Positions 44,313 to 53,329 are shown, counted from the stretch's first letter. The stretch: 64,000 nucleotides of DNA from CBDFGQ01 sp965247295 (GCA_965247295.1 CBDFGQ010000004.1:124001-188000), one strand, 5' to 3'. The notes: generated from the sequence alone by a model not told the origin. Program-made: numbers and translations.

Positions 44313-45524
44313 TCAAGGTGACAGAGAACTTGGAGGTCCGCCGTATCCTCCCATCTCCACGTAGCCCAGGCCGCCCACGGCCCTACCATCTTGTTGCCCC
44401 GTAAATGTGGCTTCCCCTTCCCAGTAGACTATTGAGCTCAGGTTGCTTGTGTGGAACTCCGCGTCCTGGTGGACCGGCTCCACCTTCAGGTCCAGTGCCA
44501 GGGGGGCCACTACAAGACGCCATCCCATGGGGTAGCTGAAGCCCGTATTGGGGCTTGTCCAGGACTTCAGCGGCGTGACCTCTATGTCCTTCAAGAGCAG
44601 ATACCTGGCACGACCGCTGGGCAGAACGTAGGTGCCATATCGCCCGACCGGCTCTCCGGAGTCGATGTCCCAGAATAGCACCACCATCAGCTCGGCGCCG
44701 TCGTCCAGCTGGAGGCTGAACCAGTTCCAGCGCACCCGCTCCTGCCCAAAGTCACCCCACTGGTGGTCCATCCACGCCTCTCCCGACGCCGGACGTGTGA
44801 CTCCACCTACCGTGAGGGTGCCCTGCATGGTCAGGCGAGTCCGGGAGTAGTAATAGGACTCGCCCGCGGGCCCCATGTCTATGATCCCGTCCTCGCCGTG
44901 AAGCACGGGCGCCTTGGTGTCCTCAAGGGCCAGGCTGAAGCCGTACCCGCCCTCCCCAGCCACCAGCAGATACCGTCCGTTGGAACCCTGCATGCTCCAG
45001 TCCTCCAGGGCCATGGCGAACCCATCCGCTGGCTCGGGCCCAAGGCCGAGGGCGGCCCTCTCCGCCTTCACCACCACTCCTTCATCCGGGGTTGCCAGGG
45101 TCAAGTGCATCCCCCGGCCCCCAACTCCCTGTGGAGAGCGCCCCGCGACCCCCACGAAGTGGAAGCTGTATCCTGGCCCACCCGGCTCGGAAAGGTGCCC
45201 ATTGAAGTACCACCACTCGATGGGCGCCTCGTGGGCGGCTTCGTCCCTGGGAAAGTGCACCAGGGGCGTGGCGTCCATTTGCAGGGTGGCAGTGGCCCTG
45301 GGAGTAGCGTGGGCCGTGGGCGATGGAACTGGGAGTGGTGTGGCAGTTGGGCTAGGACTGGGGCTAGGACTCGGGGTCGCAGCTGGTGTGTGTGATCCAA
45401 GGGGTATCGACTCGACCGACGCGCCAGCGGTTCCGGAGGGGGCGGGAGTGGGGTCGGAGCCGCCGCAACCGGCTAGGAATAGAGAGGCGATAAGGAGCAA
45501 AAGGGTATGCCGCCAGTAGGACAC
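44313..45524 (-). CDS. AttH/CrtC-like lipocalin-fold lipoprotein
   Basis: 403 residues from a GTG at 45524, chosen because it puts the lipobox L-A-G-C at a normal place (Cys20). After a P-S-P-S-P-T linker (about 45-80), the AttH/carotenoid-hydratase-like region begins with H-E-A-P-I-E-W-W-Y-F-N-G-H-L and later has G-E-A-W-M-D-H-Q-W-G-D-F, both signatures of this double-lipocalin family. Members are secreted or lipid-linked; hydratase or lipid-binding roles are proposed. It diverges from the mutase gene. Confidence 0.8.
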   Translation of the reverse strand: MSYWRHTLLLLIASLFLAGCGGSDPTPAPSGTAGASVESIPLGSHTPAATPSPSPSPSPTATPLPVPSPTAHATPRATATLQMDATPLVHFPRDEAAHEAPIEWWYFNGHLSEPGGPGYSFHFVGVAGRSPQGVGGRGMHLTLATPDEGVVVKAERAALGLGPEPADGFAMALEDWSMQGSNGRYLLVAGEGGYGFSLALEDTKAPVLHGEDGIIDMGPAGESYYYSRTRLTMQGTLTVGGVTRPASGEAWMDHQWGDFGQERVRWNWFSLQLDDGAELMVVLFWDIDSGEPVGRYGTYVLPSGRARYLLLKDIEVTPLKSWTSPNTGFSYPMGWRLVVAPLALDLKVEPVHQDAEFHTSNLSSIVYWEGEATFTGQQDGRAVGGLGYVEMGGYGGPPSSLSP

Positions 45525-45741
45525 TATGCAACTCTGGAGTCGGCAGGCAGGAGTCTCGAATCTCGCGGCAGCCTCCGATACGTCCAATTGGGAGAGTGAC
45601 TCTCTATCTACTGTAGCTGGGGATATCCGGATATGTCAACGCGACCGAGAAGTGCTGCCTACCCGGCAGAGGGTGGTATATCGTGGACATCCCACTATCG
45701 ACCAGTTAAAATTCGGTCAGCCTGCGGAGAAGCGAGGGGAG

Positions 45742-47424
45742 ATGAGGGCGAAACGGAAGGGAGTCAAGCCCAAGGGAGTCCCGGATAGGTTCAGCGAGGG
45801 GGAAGGAAGCTTCCGGACGCTTTCGGGCCTGGAAGTAAAGTCCCTCTACACGCCTGAGGACCTGGCAGGACTGGACTATGGGGCTGACCTGGGAACCCCA
45901 GGGGCCTACCCTTTTACCAGGGGAGCATATCCCACGATGTACCGCAGCAGGCCCTGGACGCGGCGGCAGATCGCCGGCTTCGGCACGGCCAGGTCCACCA
46001 ACGAGCGTTACCGGTTCCTCTTGGACCACGGACAGACGGGCCTCAGCACCGACTTCGACCACCCCACCCTGACGGGATACGACTCCGACCACGAGCTGGC
46101 GGAGGGAGAGGTGGGGAGGCTGGGAGTCGCCATAGACACGGTGCGGGACATGGAGGAGCTCTTCAGCGGCATCCCCCTGGACCAGGTCAGCGTCTCCCTA
46201 ACCATAAACCATCCGTCCATCGTCATCCTCAGCATGTTCCTGGCCGTCGCGCAGGACCGGGGAGTACCCTGGGGCGCCCTCCGTGGCACCGTCCAGAACG
46301 ACTCGCTCAAGGAGTTCCACGGCCAGAAGACCTTCGCCCTGCCGCCGGGTCCATCCCTGAAGCTCACCATCGACGTGGTGGAGTTCTGCACGCGCCACGT
46401 GCCCAACTGGTACACGATTTCCATCTCCGGTTACCACATCAGGGAGGCGGGAGCGGACGCCGCCCAGGAGCTGGCCTTCACATTGGCTCAGGGTATGGCC
46501 TACGTAGAGGCGGCCATGGAGCGAGGTCTGGGCGTGGACGAGTTTGCCCCGAGGCTGTCCTACTTTTTCGGCTGCCACAGTGATTTCTTCGAGGAGGTAG
46601 CCAAGTTTCGGGCCGCTAGGCGCATGTGGGCTCGAATCATGAAGGAGCGATATGGCGCAGGGCGCCCCGAGTCCATGCGCATGAGGTTCCACACTCAGAC
46701 GCTGGGCTCCACCCTGGTGCGAGAGGACCCCAACAACAACATCGTGAGAGGCACCCTTCAGGCCCTGGCGGCGGCCCTGGGGGGCACTCAATCCCTCCAT
46801 GTGAGTGGCTATGACGAGGCATACGACATCCCTTCGGAAGACGCGATGAAGACGTCTCTTGCTACCCAGCTCGTCATCGCCCACGAAACCGGCATTGTCC
46901 GCACCGTTGACCCCCTGGCCGGCTCCTACTTCCTGGAGTCCCTGACCGACGCCCTGGAGGAGAGGGCCTGGGAGTATATCCGCAAGGTCGAAGCTCTGGG
47001 CCAGAGCGGTGAAAACGCTGACGGGACCAGGATGCTCAGGGGGATGCTGCGTGCCATTGAGACGGGCTATATTGAGCGTGAGATCTCCGGCTCCGCCTAC
47101 AAGTATCAGCATGGGATCGAGAGCAAGGAGCACGTAATCGTCGGGGTTAACGAGTACAGGTCCGAAGTGGCTCAAGCCCCTGCCCTCTTCCAGTACGATA
47201 CCCTTGAAGAGGAAAGGCAGATCGAGCGCCTGGCCGAGGTAAGACGTTCTCGAAGTAGTGGGGGCGTCGAGCGGGCCCTCGGCGACGTAAAGCGTGCCGC
47301 CGTGGGAGGAGACAACCTGATGCCCCCGGTCGTCGAGGCCGTCAAAGCCTGCGCCACCGAGGGGGAGATCATGGAGGCCCTCAAGGAGGTGTACGGCGAG
47401 TACCGGGACCCGGGCGTGTTCTGA
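45742..47424 (+). CDS. B12-dependent acyl-CoA mutase large subunit, HCM-like
   Basis: 560 residues from the ATG at 45742, behind GAGGGGAG. TIM-barrel half of a methylmalonyl-CoA-mutase family enzyme, without its own B12 domain. The signature T-M-Y-R-S-R-P-W-T-R-R-Q-I-A-G-F (65-80) has Ile77 where methylmalonyl-CoA mutase has Tyr89 and isobutyryl-CoA mutase has Phe; G-L-S-T-D-F-D (100-106) has Asp104 where others have Ala. Ile plus Asp at these places is the 2-hydroxyisobutyryl-CoA mutase pair. A small B12 subunit is not seen in the window. Confidence 0.85.
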   Translation: MRAKRKGVKPKGVPDRFSEGEGSFRTLSGLEVKSLYTPEDLAGLDYGADLGTPGAYPFTRGAYPTMYRSRPWTRRQIAGFGTARSTNERYRFLLDHGQTGLSTDFDHPTLTGYDSDHELAEGEVGRLGVAIDTVRDMEELFSGIPLDQVSVSLTINHPSIVILSMFLAVAQDRGVPWGALRGTVQNDSLKEFHGQKTFALPPGPSLKLTIDVVEFCTRHVPNWYTISISGYHIREAGADAAQELAFTLAQGMAYVEAAMERGLGVDEFAPRLSYFFGCHSDFFEEVAKFRAARRMWARIMKERYGAGRPESMRMRFHTQTLGSTLVREDPNNNIVRGTLQALAAALGGTQSLHVSGYDEAYDIPSEDAMKTSLATQLVIAHETGIVRTVDPLAGSYFLESLTDALEERAWEYIRKVEALGQSGENADGTRMLRGMLRAIETGYIEREISGSAYKYQHGIESKEHVIVGVNEYRSEVAQAPALFQYDTLEEERQIERLAEVRRSRSSGGVERALGDVKRAAVGGDNLMPPVVEAVKACATEGEIMEALKEVYGEYRDPGVF

Positions 47425-47438
47425 AGTGCGGGTACAAA

Positions 47439-47467
47439 TTGACCCCTACGCTGCGGCCAGATATAAT
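47439..47467 (+). promoter_or_regulatory. Near-consensus promoter before the desulforedoxin pair
   Basis: TTGACC (47439-47444), 17-bp spacer, TATAAT (47462-47467). The expected start site is about 35 bp before the GTG at 47509. It is the best promoter match in the window and implies high expression. Confidence 0.75.
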
Positions 47468-47508
47468 GAGCCTAGGCAGCTATCAACACGAGTTGGGGGC
47501 GTCTCAAA

Positions 47509-47628
47509 GTGGTCAACGAAGTGGGCAAGCGGTACGTCTGCGCCAAGTGCAGCTCCGAGATGATAGTAACTAGGGGTGGCAGCGGCGCTATGGTCTGTTG
47601 CAACGAGCCCATGACCATCAAAAGTTGA
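47509..47628 (+). CDS. Desulforedoxin-like FeCys4 protein (first copy)
   Basis: 39 residues from a GTG that aligns with the start of the second copy (M-V-N-E-V-G-K-R-Y-V versus M-A-N-Q-L-G-K-R-Y-V). Cysteines C11, C14, C30 and C31 give the C-x2-C-x15-C-C spacing of desulforedoxin, which binds one iron per chain in a dimer. Desulforedoxin-type domains serve superoxide reduction or electron transfer. No desulfoferrodoxin domain follows. Confidence 0.8.
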   Translation: MVNEVGKRYVCAKCSSEMIVTRGGSGAMVCCNEPMTIKS

Positions 47629-47658
47629 CTCCCCTAAACGCCATCTTCGGAGTGCCAA

Positions 47659-47802
47659 ATGGCCAACCAGCTGGGTAAGCGTTACGTATGTGCCACCTGC
47701 AATACCATGGTCCTCTGTACCAAGACGGGGGACGGAGTCATCCAGTGTTGTGACGCGGAAATGGACTTGCAGGAGCCCAGGAAACTACCTTCCTCGGACT
47801 AG
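47659..47802 (+). CDS. Desulforedoxin-like FeCys4 protein (second copy)
   Basis: 47 residues from the ATG at 47659, 30 bp after the first copy. C11, C14, C30 and C31 repeat the desulforedoxin spacing, with an additional C20. About half of the first 35 residues match the first copy, so they arose by duplication. The tail is longer and acidic. Whether they form a heterodimer is open. Confidence 0.8.
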   Translation: MANQLGKRYVCATCNTMVLCTKTGDGVIQCCDAEMDLQEPRKLPSSD

Positions 47803-47810
47803 CTACTCCT

Positions 47811-47838
47811 GTCACCCTGAGCGCAGAAAAGGTTCTGG
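47811..47838. repeat. Partial G-T-CACCCTGAGC-type intergenic repeat
   Basis: GTCACCCTGAGCGCAG followed by AAAAGGTTCTGG resembles the sequence at 54551-54580. It lies in the gap between the desulforedoxin genes and lexA. Confidence 0.4.
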
Positions 47839-47877
47839 ATGGGAGAAGGTTCTCGCTAAGACGCACCCCCGTGCTGC

Positions 47878-48540
47878 TCAGTGCAGCATGCGTATGACGC
47901 CCACGACCCTTCCCTGGACCTCAACGTTATCGGCCCGACAGTATATAGGTTCCATCTGGCTGTTGGCCGGCTGGAGGCGTACGTCCTCCCCATGCTGGTA
48001 CAGGCGCTTGAGGGTGGTCTCATTTTCCAGCTTTAGCCTCGCCACGACCATGTCCCCGTTCGGCGCCTCACGGGAAGGCTCCACCAGCACGATGTCTCCA
48101 TCGTCCACCAGGGCATCTATCATGGATGTGCCCTTGACCTTCAAGGCGTATAACTGCGTCTTGTCCCTCAGCATCTCTGGGGGGATTTCAATGCTCTCAA
48201 GAGACTCACCGGTGGTCCACCCATCCCCATCCAAGACAGGCAGGGGCTCGCCCGCTGCTATGTAAGCGATCACCGGGATGCGACGCGTGCCGGAGCCACC
48301 GCGATAGGACGGCACCGAGCCATCCAGCAGCTCGATACCGCGGGCCACGTCTGGGCGGCGGCGCACATATCCGTCCCTCTGCAGGACGCGCAGGTTATAG
48401 TCCACCACGGATGTGGAACTTATGCCGCAGGCCTTCTGGATGTCCCGCACTGTAGGGGGCAAACCATTGTCCCGCATGAACCGCCGGATGAAATCCACTA
48501 TGCGTTCCCGCTTGGCAGTCAGCTTTTTTTTCTGCTGCAT
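47878..48540 (-). CDS. lexA: SOS repressor LexA
   Basis: 220 residues. N-terminal winged helix (10-70: G-L-P-P-T-V-R-D-I-Q-K-A-C-G-I-S-S-T-S-V-V-D-Y), then the S24 peptidase domain with cleavage site A96-G97 in Y-I-A-A-G-E-P, nucleophile S139 in K-G-T-S-M-I-D and general base K178 in T-T-L-K-R-L. It represses DNA repair genes until RecA-stimulated self-cleavage. Palindromic ACTAG elements overlap its own promoter, suggesting autoregulation. Confidence 0.95.
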   Translation of the reverse strand: MQQKKKLTAKRERIVDFIRRFMRDNGLPPTVRDIQKACGISSTSVVDYNLRVLQRDGYVRRRPDVARGIELLDGSVPSYRGGSGTRRIPVIAYIAAGEPLPVLDGDGWTTGESLESIEIPPEMLRDKTQLYALKVKGTSMIDALVDDGDIVLVEPSREAPNGDMVVARLKLENETTLKRLYQHGEDVRLQPANSQMEPIYCRADNVEVQGRVVGVIRMLH

Positions 48541-48554
48541 ACCCCACCTTTGAA

Positions 48555-48600
48555 ACTAGTGTTCTAGTCGCAGACTAGCAGACAGGCCAATTCCTGTCAA
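48555..48600 (-). promoter_or_regulatory. lexA promoter with ACTAG-type operator
   Basis: On the minus strand: TTGACA (48595-48600), 17-bp spacer, TAGTCT (48572-48577), then ACTAGAACACTAGT (48555-48568), a near-perfect inverted repeat just after the -10. A further ACTAG half overlaps the -10. This is the placement expected for LexA autorepression. Confidence 0.65.
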
Positions 48601-48810
48601 CAGGGCGTTGCCACACGAGAAAACATCACAGCTTTCTATCGGCCGGGGGGTTGCCGTGATGGGCACTCATGGCAAAGGGGGCCGGCCTGCACAGGTACAC
48701 TGCACACTGGCCAACCCTCGATAGAGTAACTGTGGACGCGGGTAGCGCGATCCATGACCCTGTGGAACTTACGCTACTCCGTATCTCGCAGTGTGAAAGG
48801 GCAGGGTCCG

Positions 48811-49068
48811 TCAGGATGTCTTCAGGGTATTGAGCTTGGCCATAAGCCGGGACTTCCTGCGGGCGGCGCTATTGCGGTGGATGACACCCTTGGTTACCGC
48901 TCTGTCGAGGGCTCGCACCGCGTCACCTACGGCAGCGGTGGAATCATCCCCTTCGCCACTCCGAAGGGCCCTTACTGCCTTACCCACCATTGTGCGGGTG
49001 GTGCTACGGGTCCTCCGGTTCGTCACGCGCTTCTTCTCGGCGGAGCGAGCCGTCTTCTCGCTAGGCAA
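48811..49068 (-). CDS. rpsT: 30S ribosomal protein S20
   Basis: 85 residues from a TTG at 49068 with GGAGG 7 bases upstream; an ATG 12 codons earlier lacks a site. Composition is Arg/Lys/Ala-rich, with the S20 pattern S-A-E-K-K-R-V-T-N-R-R near the start and H-R-N-S-A-A-R-R-K-S-R-L near the end. Binds 16S rRNA. TTG starts are known for S20 in other bacteria and can support autoregulation. The gap to lexA (48541-48810) holds only the lexA control region and nothing else I can support. Confidence 0.92.
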   Translation of the reverse strand: MPSEKTARSAEKKRVTNRRTRSTTRTMVGKAVRALRSGEGDDSTAAVGDAVRALDRAVTKGVIHRNSAARRKSRLMAKLNTLKTS

Positions 49069-49164
49069 ACTTGACCTCCATGGGTGTGATACTGGACTTT
49101 CCATTAAAGACTGAAGAGCTCGTTTTCACCATTGTAATACTTATGCGCCTTTTGTAGTACTCCT

Positions 49165-51360
49165 TCACCTTGGTGAAGGGACCGCACCCTCGGTGGTGCT
49201 ACGGGTGGCGTTTATCACTCCACGTACCCCTTCCAGCTTGGAGAATAGGCGACCCAGCTGGGCTATTCCCGTGGTGTACAAGGTTAGGGACATGGTAGCC
49301 GAGCCGTCGGGGTTCTCTGAGGTGATCACCGATGCTATGTTCACTCCCTGCTCCGATACCAGGGTGGTAACGTCTCTCAGGAGTCCCACCCTGTCCCAGG
49401 CCACGATTGTGACTCGCACCGGGTAGAGCTGCCTGGTTTTGCCCCAGTCGACGCTGACCAGTCGCTCCAGTTCGTCTTCGTGGCGCAGGTTTGGACAACT
49501 CCGCTTATGTACGGTTACACCACGGCTCCGTGTAACGTATCCTATGATTTCCTCGCCAGGCAGCGGATTGCAGCAGCGACCCATCCTGGTAAGGAGGTCA
49601 CCCACCCCCAACACCTGGACTCCGCTCGTGGGGCTGGACAGTGGTAGCGGGGGCTTCTCCTCCTCCCGCGGTTTTACCTGCTGGGCCGTAAGCCTTGACA
49701 CTACTTGAGTCTCGGAGATGCCTCCCGAACCCAGGGCCGCCAGGAACTCCTCAGCCGTCTCGTACCTGAATAAGCTGGCTACTTCAGCTTCCCCACTGGG
49801 CATGTTGAGGCGCCGTAGTTCCTTGCGCAGAATCTCCCGGCCCCGCTGGATGTTGGTCCGCTTTGCCTGCTTGCGGAACCACTGGCGAACCTTTTCTCGG
49901 CCGCTGGCGGACTGCACGTACCCTAGGTCGGCATTGAGCCAATCCAGGCTGGGGCCTCGGGCCACCTTGGTAGTAAGGACTTCCACCGTGTCCCCGTTAT
50001 TTAGCTGGGTATCCAGGGAGACCAGCCGCCCGTTGACCTTGCCGCCGATGCACCTGTGGCCCAGCTCCGTGTGTATCTTGTAAGCGAAGTCTATGGGCGT
50101 GGCCCCGCTGGGCAGCTCTATGACGTCCGCCTTGGGCGTGTAAACGAAGACCTGGTCCCGGAACAGGTCCGTCTTTACCGATTCCAGGAACTCCTCGGTG
50201 CCGCTGACCTCTCGCTGCCATTCCAGGAGCTGACGCAGCCAGGTCATCTTGTTCTCGAAGTGTACGTCTCCGGCGCCGCCCTCCTTATATCGCCAGTGGG
50301 CGGCCACCCCGTACTCGGCCAGCTGGTGCATCTCGTAGGTCCTTATCTGCACCTCCAGGGGCGTACCGCCCTCGCACATGACGGTGGTATGGAGAGACTG
50401 GTAGACGTTCTCTTTGGGGCTGGCTATGTAGTCATCGAACTGCCCGGGCATGGGATGCCACAGGTTGTGCACCAGACCCAGGGCGCTGTAGCAGTCTTCC
50501 TTGCTCTTCACCAGCAGCCTCAGGGCGTAAAGGTCGTATATCTGGCTCAGCTGCTTTCCCTCGGCGGCGTACCTTTGCATCTTCCTGTAGATGCTGTAGA
50601 TGTGTTTGGGCCTGCCGAAAACCTGGGCCTCGAGGCTCACCCTGTCCAGCTCTCGCTTGAGCGATTCCACGACCCCGGATATGTAGGCCTCCCTCTCTCG
50701 CCGCTTGGCGGCCAGCATCCTGGATATCTCCCGGTATTTGGCGGCGTCCACGTGTCTGAACGACATGTCTTCCAGGCGCCACTTTATCTCCCAAATACCC
50801 AGGCGGTGGGCCAGGGGGGAGTATATATCCAGGGTTTCCTGGGCAATGGCCCTGCGTCGCCGTGGGGACAGAGCCTGAAGCGTACGCATGTTATGCAGCC
50901 TGTCGGCCAGCTTTATGAGCACCACCCGTACGTCCTCGGCCATTGCCACCAGCATCTTGCGCAGGCTCTCGGCCTGAAGGCGCTCCTCCACCAGGGTCTT
51001 CCCCTGACGGGAGTCGTCGTCCCCTGTGAGTTTAAGGTCCAGCCTGGTCAACTTGGTGACGCCGTCCACCAGCTTGGCCACCTCCGCGCCGAACCCCTCA
51101 TCCAGCTCTTCAAAGGCGACGCCACAGTCTTCCATGACGTCGTGAAGCAGGGCGGCCGAGATGGTGATACTATCCAGGTGGAGGTCAGCCAGAAAGAGGG
51201 CGGTCTGGAGGGGGTGCTCGATGTAGGGCTCGCCCGAAACTCGGGTTTGCCCGTTGTGGCGGTCTGCGGCAAAGTGGTAAGCCTTCTGAGCCAGAGCCAC
51301 CTTGTCTTCTGGTAGGTAGCTCTGGAGGCGTGTTACCAGTTCTTCAACGGAACTAACCAC
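49165..51360 (-). CDS. rel: Bifunctional (p)ppGpp synthetase/hydrolase RelA/SpoT
   Basis: 731 residues, full length. Hydrolase HD domain with H-D-V-M-E-D (about 73-78) and A-D-R-L-H-N-M-R-T (150-160), synthetase domain with Y-x-A-L-G-x-V-H-x-L-W and P-K-E-N-x-Y-Q-S-L-H-T-T-V, TGS domain with V-Y-T-P-K-A-D-V-I-E-L-P-S-G-A-T-P, zinc-finger region R-C-C-N-P-L-P-G, and a C-terminal ACT domain. Intact HD residues indicate both hydrolysis and synthesis. It diverges from hisS. Confidence 0.95.
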   Translation of the reverse strand: MVSSVEELVTRLQSYLPEDKVALAQKAYHFAADRHNGQTRVSGEPYIEHPLQTALFLADLHLDSITISAALLHDVMEDCGVAFEELDEGFGAEVAKLVDGVTKLTRLDLKLTGDDDSRQGKTLVEERLQAESLRKMLVAMAEDVRVVLIKLADRLHNMRTLQALSPRRRRAIAQETLDIYSPLAHRLGIWEIKWRLEDMSFRHVDAAKYREISRMLAAKRREREAYISGVVESLKRELDRVSLEAQVFGRPKHIYSIYRKMQRYAAEGKQLSQIYDLYALRLLVKSKEDCYSALGLVHNLWHPMPGQFDDYIASPKENVYQSLHTTVMCEGGTPLEVQIRTYEMHQLAEYGVAAHWRYKEGGAGDVHFENKMTWLRQLLEWQREVSGTEEFLESVKTDLFRDQVFVYTPKADVIELPSGATPIDFAYKIHTELGHRCIGGKVNGRLVSLDTQLNNGDTVEVLTTKVARGPSLDWLNADLGYVQSASGREKVRQWFRKQAKRTNIQRGREILRKELRRLNMPSGEAEVASLFRYETAEEFLAALGSGGISETQVVSRLTAQQVKPREEEKPPLPLSSPTSGVQVLGVGDLLTRMGRCCNPLPGEEIIGYVTRSRGVTVHKRSCPNLRHEDELERLVSVDWGKTRQLYPVRVTIVAWDRVGLLRDVTTLVSEQGVNIASVITSENPDGSATMSLTLYTTGIAQLGRLFSKLEGVRGVINATRSTTEGAVPSPR

Positions 51361-51553
51361 TAGCCAATGACTCCCATCTCTCTACTGCTTATAATATACT
51401 CTCCAGGGGCCGCAAGTCCATACCGTTCTAGCCACTTTAAGGGGGCGCTGGAGCCCGGTGGACCGGTCGCCGGCTCCTGCTGATGAAAGGGGGGGCGGGT
51501 CGTTGGCCGTGCTCCCCGGAGAGACCGCATATCCTGTCAAGGAGCGATCCCAC

Positions 51554-52807
51554 ATGCAGTATAGGGCCCATAGAGGCACTGCCGACCTGCTGCCCGAGGA
51601 GCAGAAGTACTGGCGCTACATCGAGGAAAATGTAATGGGCCTTTGCCGTACGTACGGCTACTCGCGCCTTGACACCCCGGTTTTCGAGGATTCGGGGCTT
51701 TTCGTGCGCTCCGTGGGGGAGGGCACCGATATCGTCGAGAAGGAGATGTACACTTTTGAGGACCGGGGCGGCGACTCACTCACCCTCCGACCCGAGGGGA
51801 CGGCCCCCATATGCCGGGCTTACCTGGAGCACGGCATGCACAATCTGACCCAGCCGGTGCGCCTGTACTACTTCTGCCCGGTGTTCCGCTACGAACGCCC
51901 ACAGGCGGGCCGCTACCGGGAGCACCACCAGTTCGGGATCGAAGTCCTCGGCGAGGGTGAGCCACCCGTGGATGCAGAGGTGATAGAGCTGGCCTGGCAG
52001 CTCATGTCCTCCCTGGGGCTTCAGGGGCTCTCTTTGCTGACCAACAGCATCGGCGACGTGCAGTGCCGCCCCGCTTATCTGGAGGAGCTTAAAGGGTATT
52101 ACGCGGGGCATCGGGCGCGACTCTGCGCCGACTGTCAAAACCGCCTGGAGCGTAACCCCCTGCGTTTGCTGGACTGTAAACAGGAGTACTGCCATGGCTT
52201 GGGAGAGGAAGCGCCCAGGTCGGTCGACCATCTGTGCGCCGGCTGCCAGGACCACTGGAACCGGCTTCAGGAGTACCTAGGGCTGATGGCGGTACCCTAC
52301 ACCATAGACCATCGCCTGGTGAGGGGCCTGGACTACTATACTCGCACCGTCTTTGAGATACAGCCGGCCCGAGAGGGGGCCCAGAGCACCATCTGCGGCG
52401 GTGGCCGGTACGATGGCCTCATCGAGCAGCTGGGGGGCAGGCCAACCCCCGGCATCGGCTTTGCCATGGGAATGGAGCGGCTGGTCCTTAATCTCAAGGG
52501 CCAGGGGGTTGAGGTACCCGATGAGCCCAGGCCCCAGTATATGGTGGCCAGCGTGGGGGAGACCGGAGATGCCGCCCTCCATCTGGCATCTAGATTGAGG
52601 CGCGCCGGGGTGGGAGCCGTCCTCGGCAGTGGCTCCAGGAGCCTCCGGGGGCAGCTAAGGCAGGCTAACGCTCTGGGAGTACGCTATGTGGTCATCGTGG
52701 GCGAGGATGAGCTCCAAAACGAGCAGGTGAGCCTTCGAGACATGGCCCGAGGCGTCCAGGAGACGCTGCCCATCGCCAGGCTGTTCGCGGAGCTGGACAG
52801 GGGGTAA
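51554..52807 (+). CDS. hisS: Histidyl-tRNA synthetase
   Basis: 417 residues from the ATG at 51554 with AGGAG upstream. Class II synthetase: start R-A-H-R-G-T-A-D-L-L-P, motif 2 T-L-R-P-E-G-T-A-P-I-C-R-A and G-R-Y-R-E-H-H-Q-F, histidine loops G-L-D-Y-Y-T-R and G-G-G-R-Y-D, and a C-terminal anticodon-binding domain. A Cys-rich insert (C-A-D-C ... C-A-G-C) in the middle is common in HisRS of this type. First gene of a hisS-fur-DUF167-phosphatase line. Confidence 0.95.
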   Translation: MQYRAHRGTADLLPEEQKYWRYIEENVMGLCRTYGYSRLDTPVFEDSGLFVRSVGEGTDIVEKEMYTFEDRGGDSLTLRPEGTAPICRAYLEHGMHNLTQPVRLYYFCPVFRYERPQAGRYREHHQFGIEVLGEGEPPVDAEVIELAWQLMSSLGLQGLSLLTNSIGDVQCRPAYLEELKGYYAGHRARLCADCQNRLERNPLRLLDCKQEYCHGLGEEAPRSVDHLCAGCQDHWNRLQEYLGLMAVPYTIDHRLVRGLDYYTRTVFEIQPAREGAQSTICGGGRYDGLIEQLGGRPTPGIGFAMGMERLVLNLKGQGVEVPDEPRPQYMVASVGETGDAALHLASRLRRAGVGAVLGSGSRSLRGQLRQANALGVRYVVIVGEDELQNEQVSLRDMARGVQETLPIARLFAELDRG

Positions 52808-52815
52808 CGTCGTCC

Positions 52816-52844
52816 TTGACAGTCCACGCGAAGCTGGGCTAAAT
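52816..52844 (+). promoter_or_regulatory. Promoter before the Fur-family gene
   Basis: TTGACA (52816-52821), 17-bp spacer, CTAAAT (52839-52844), 32 bp before the ATG at 52877. Confidence 0.55.
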
Positions 52845-52876
52845 TGTGGTCAACAGAGGTAACTGGGAACGGACCT

Positions 52877-53329
52877 ATGACCAGGCACAACCGAATCATC
52901 GAGATGGTAAAGGCGCAGGGGCTGAGGCTCACACCCCAGCGGCTGATCATCCTCTCCGCCATAGCCGACGGGGAAGGCCACATGAACGTGGATGAGGTGT
53001 ATCGGAGGTCCAGGGAAGCTTACCCCTACATGGACATAGCCACCGTCTACCGGACCCTTCACCTCTTCAAGAGGCTCGGGTTGGTCACCGAGGTGGGTAT
53101 GGGTGACAGACTCCACTATGAGCTGACCGACCCCGGTGCGCGTCACCACCACATGGTATGTCAGGTCTGTGGGAAGGCGTTTACCCTCAGTCCCAGCTAT
53201 CTGGACGAGTTCCGGGGAAGGCTCGTGAAGGAGTTCGGCTTTGAGCCCGACCTGGACCACTTTACGGTGACGGGCGTCTGCTCAGGGTGTCAGTCTGCCC
53301 AGGGTGACGGTAAAGATGCAGGCGTATGA
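52877..53329 (+). CDS. Fur-family metal or peroxide regulator
   Basis: 150 residues from the ATG at 52877. N-terminal winged helix with L-T-P-Q-R-L-I-I-L and A-T-V-Y-R-T-L-H-L-F-K-R-L-G-L-V, and a metal domain with H-H-H-M-V-C-Q-V-C-G and a second pair C-S-G-C near the end, forming the structural zinc site. Fur, PerR and Zur cannot be told apart safely from sequence. It has its own promoter after hisS. Confidence 0.9.
   Translation: MTRHNRIIEMVKAQGLRLTPQRLIILSAIADGEGHMNVDEVYRRSREAYPYMDIATVYRTLHLFKRLGLVTEVGMGDRLHYELTDPGARHHHMVCQVCGKAFTLSPSYLDEFRGRLVKEFGFEPDLDHFTVTGVCSGCQSAQGDGKDAGV

Noticed and set aside
50056..51315. 419-codon plus-strand frame over rel
   Set aside because: Antisense shadow of a clearly conserved gene; no ribosome site.
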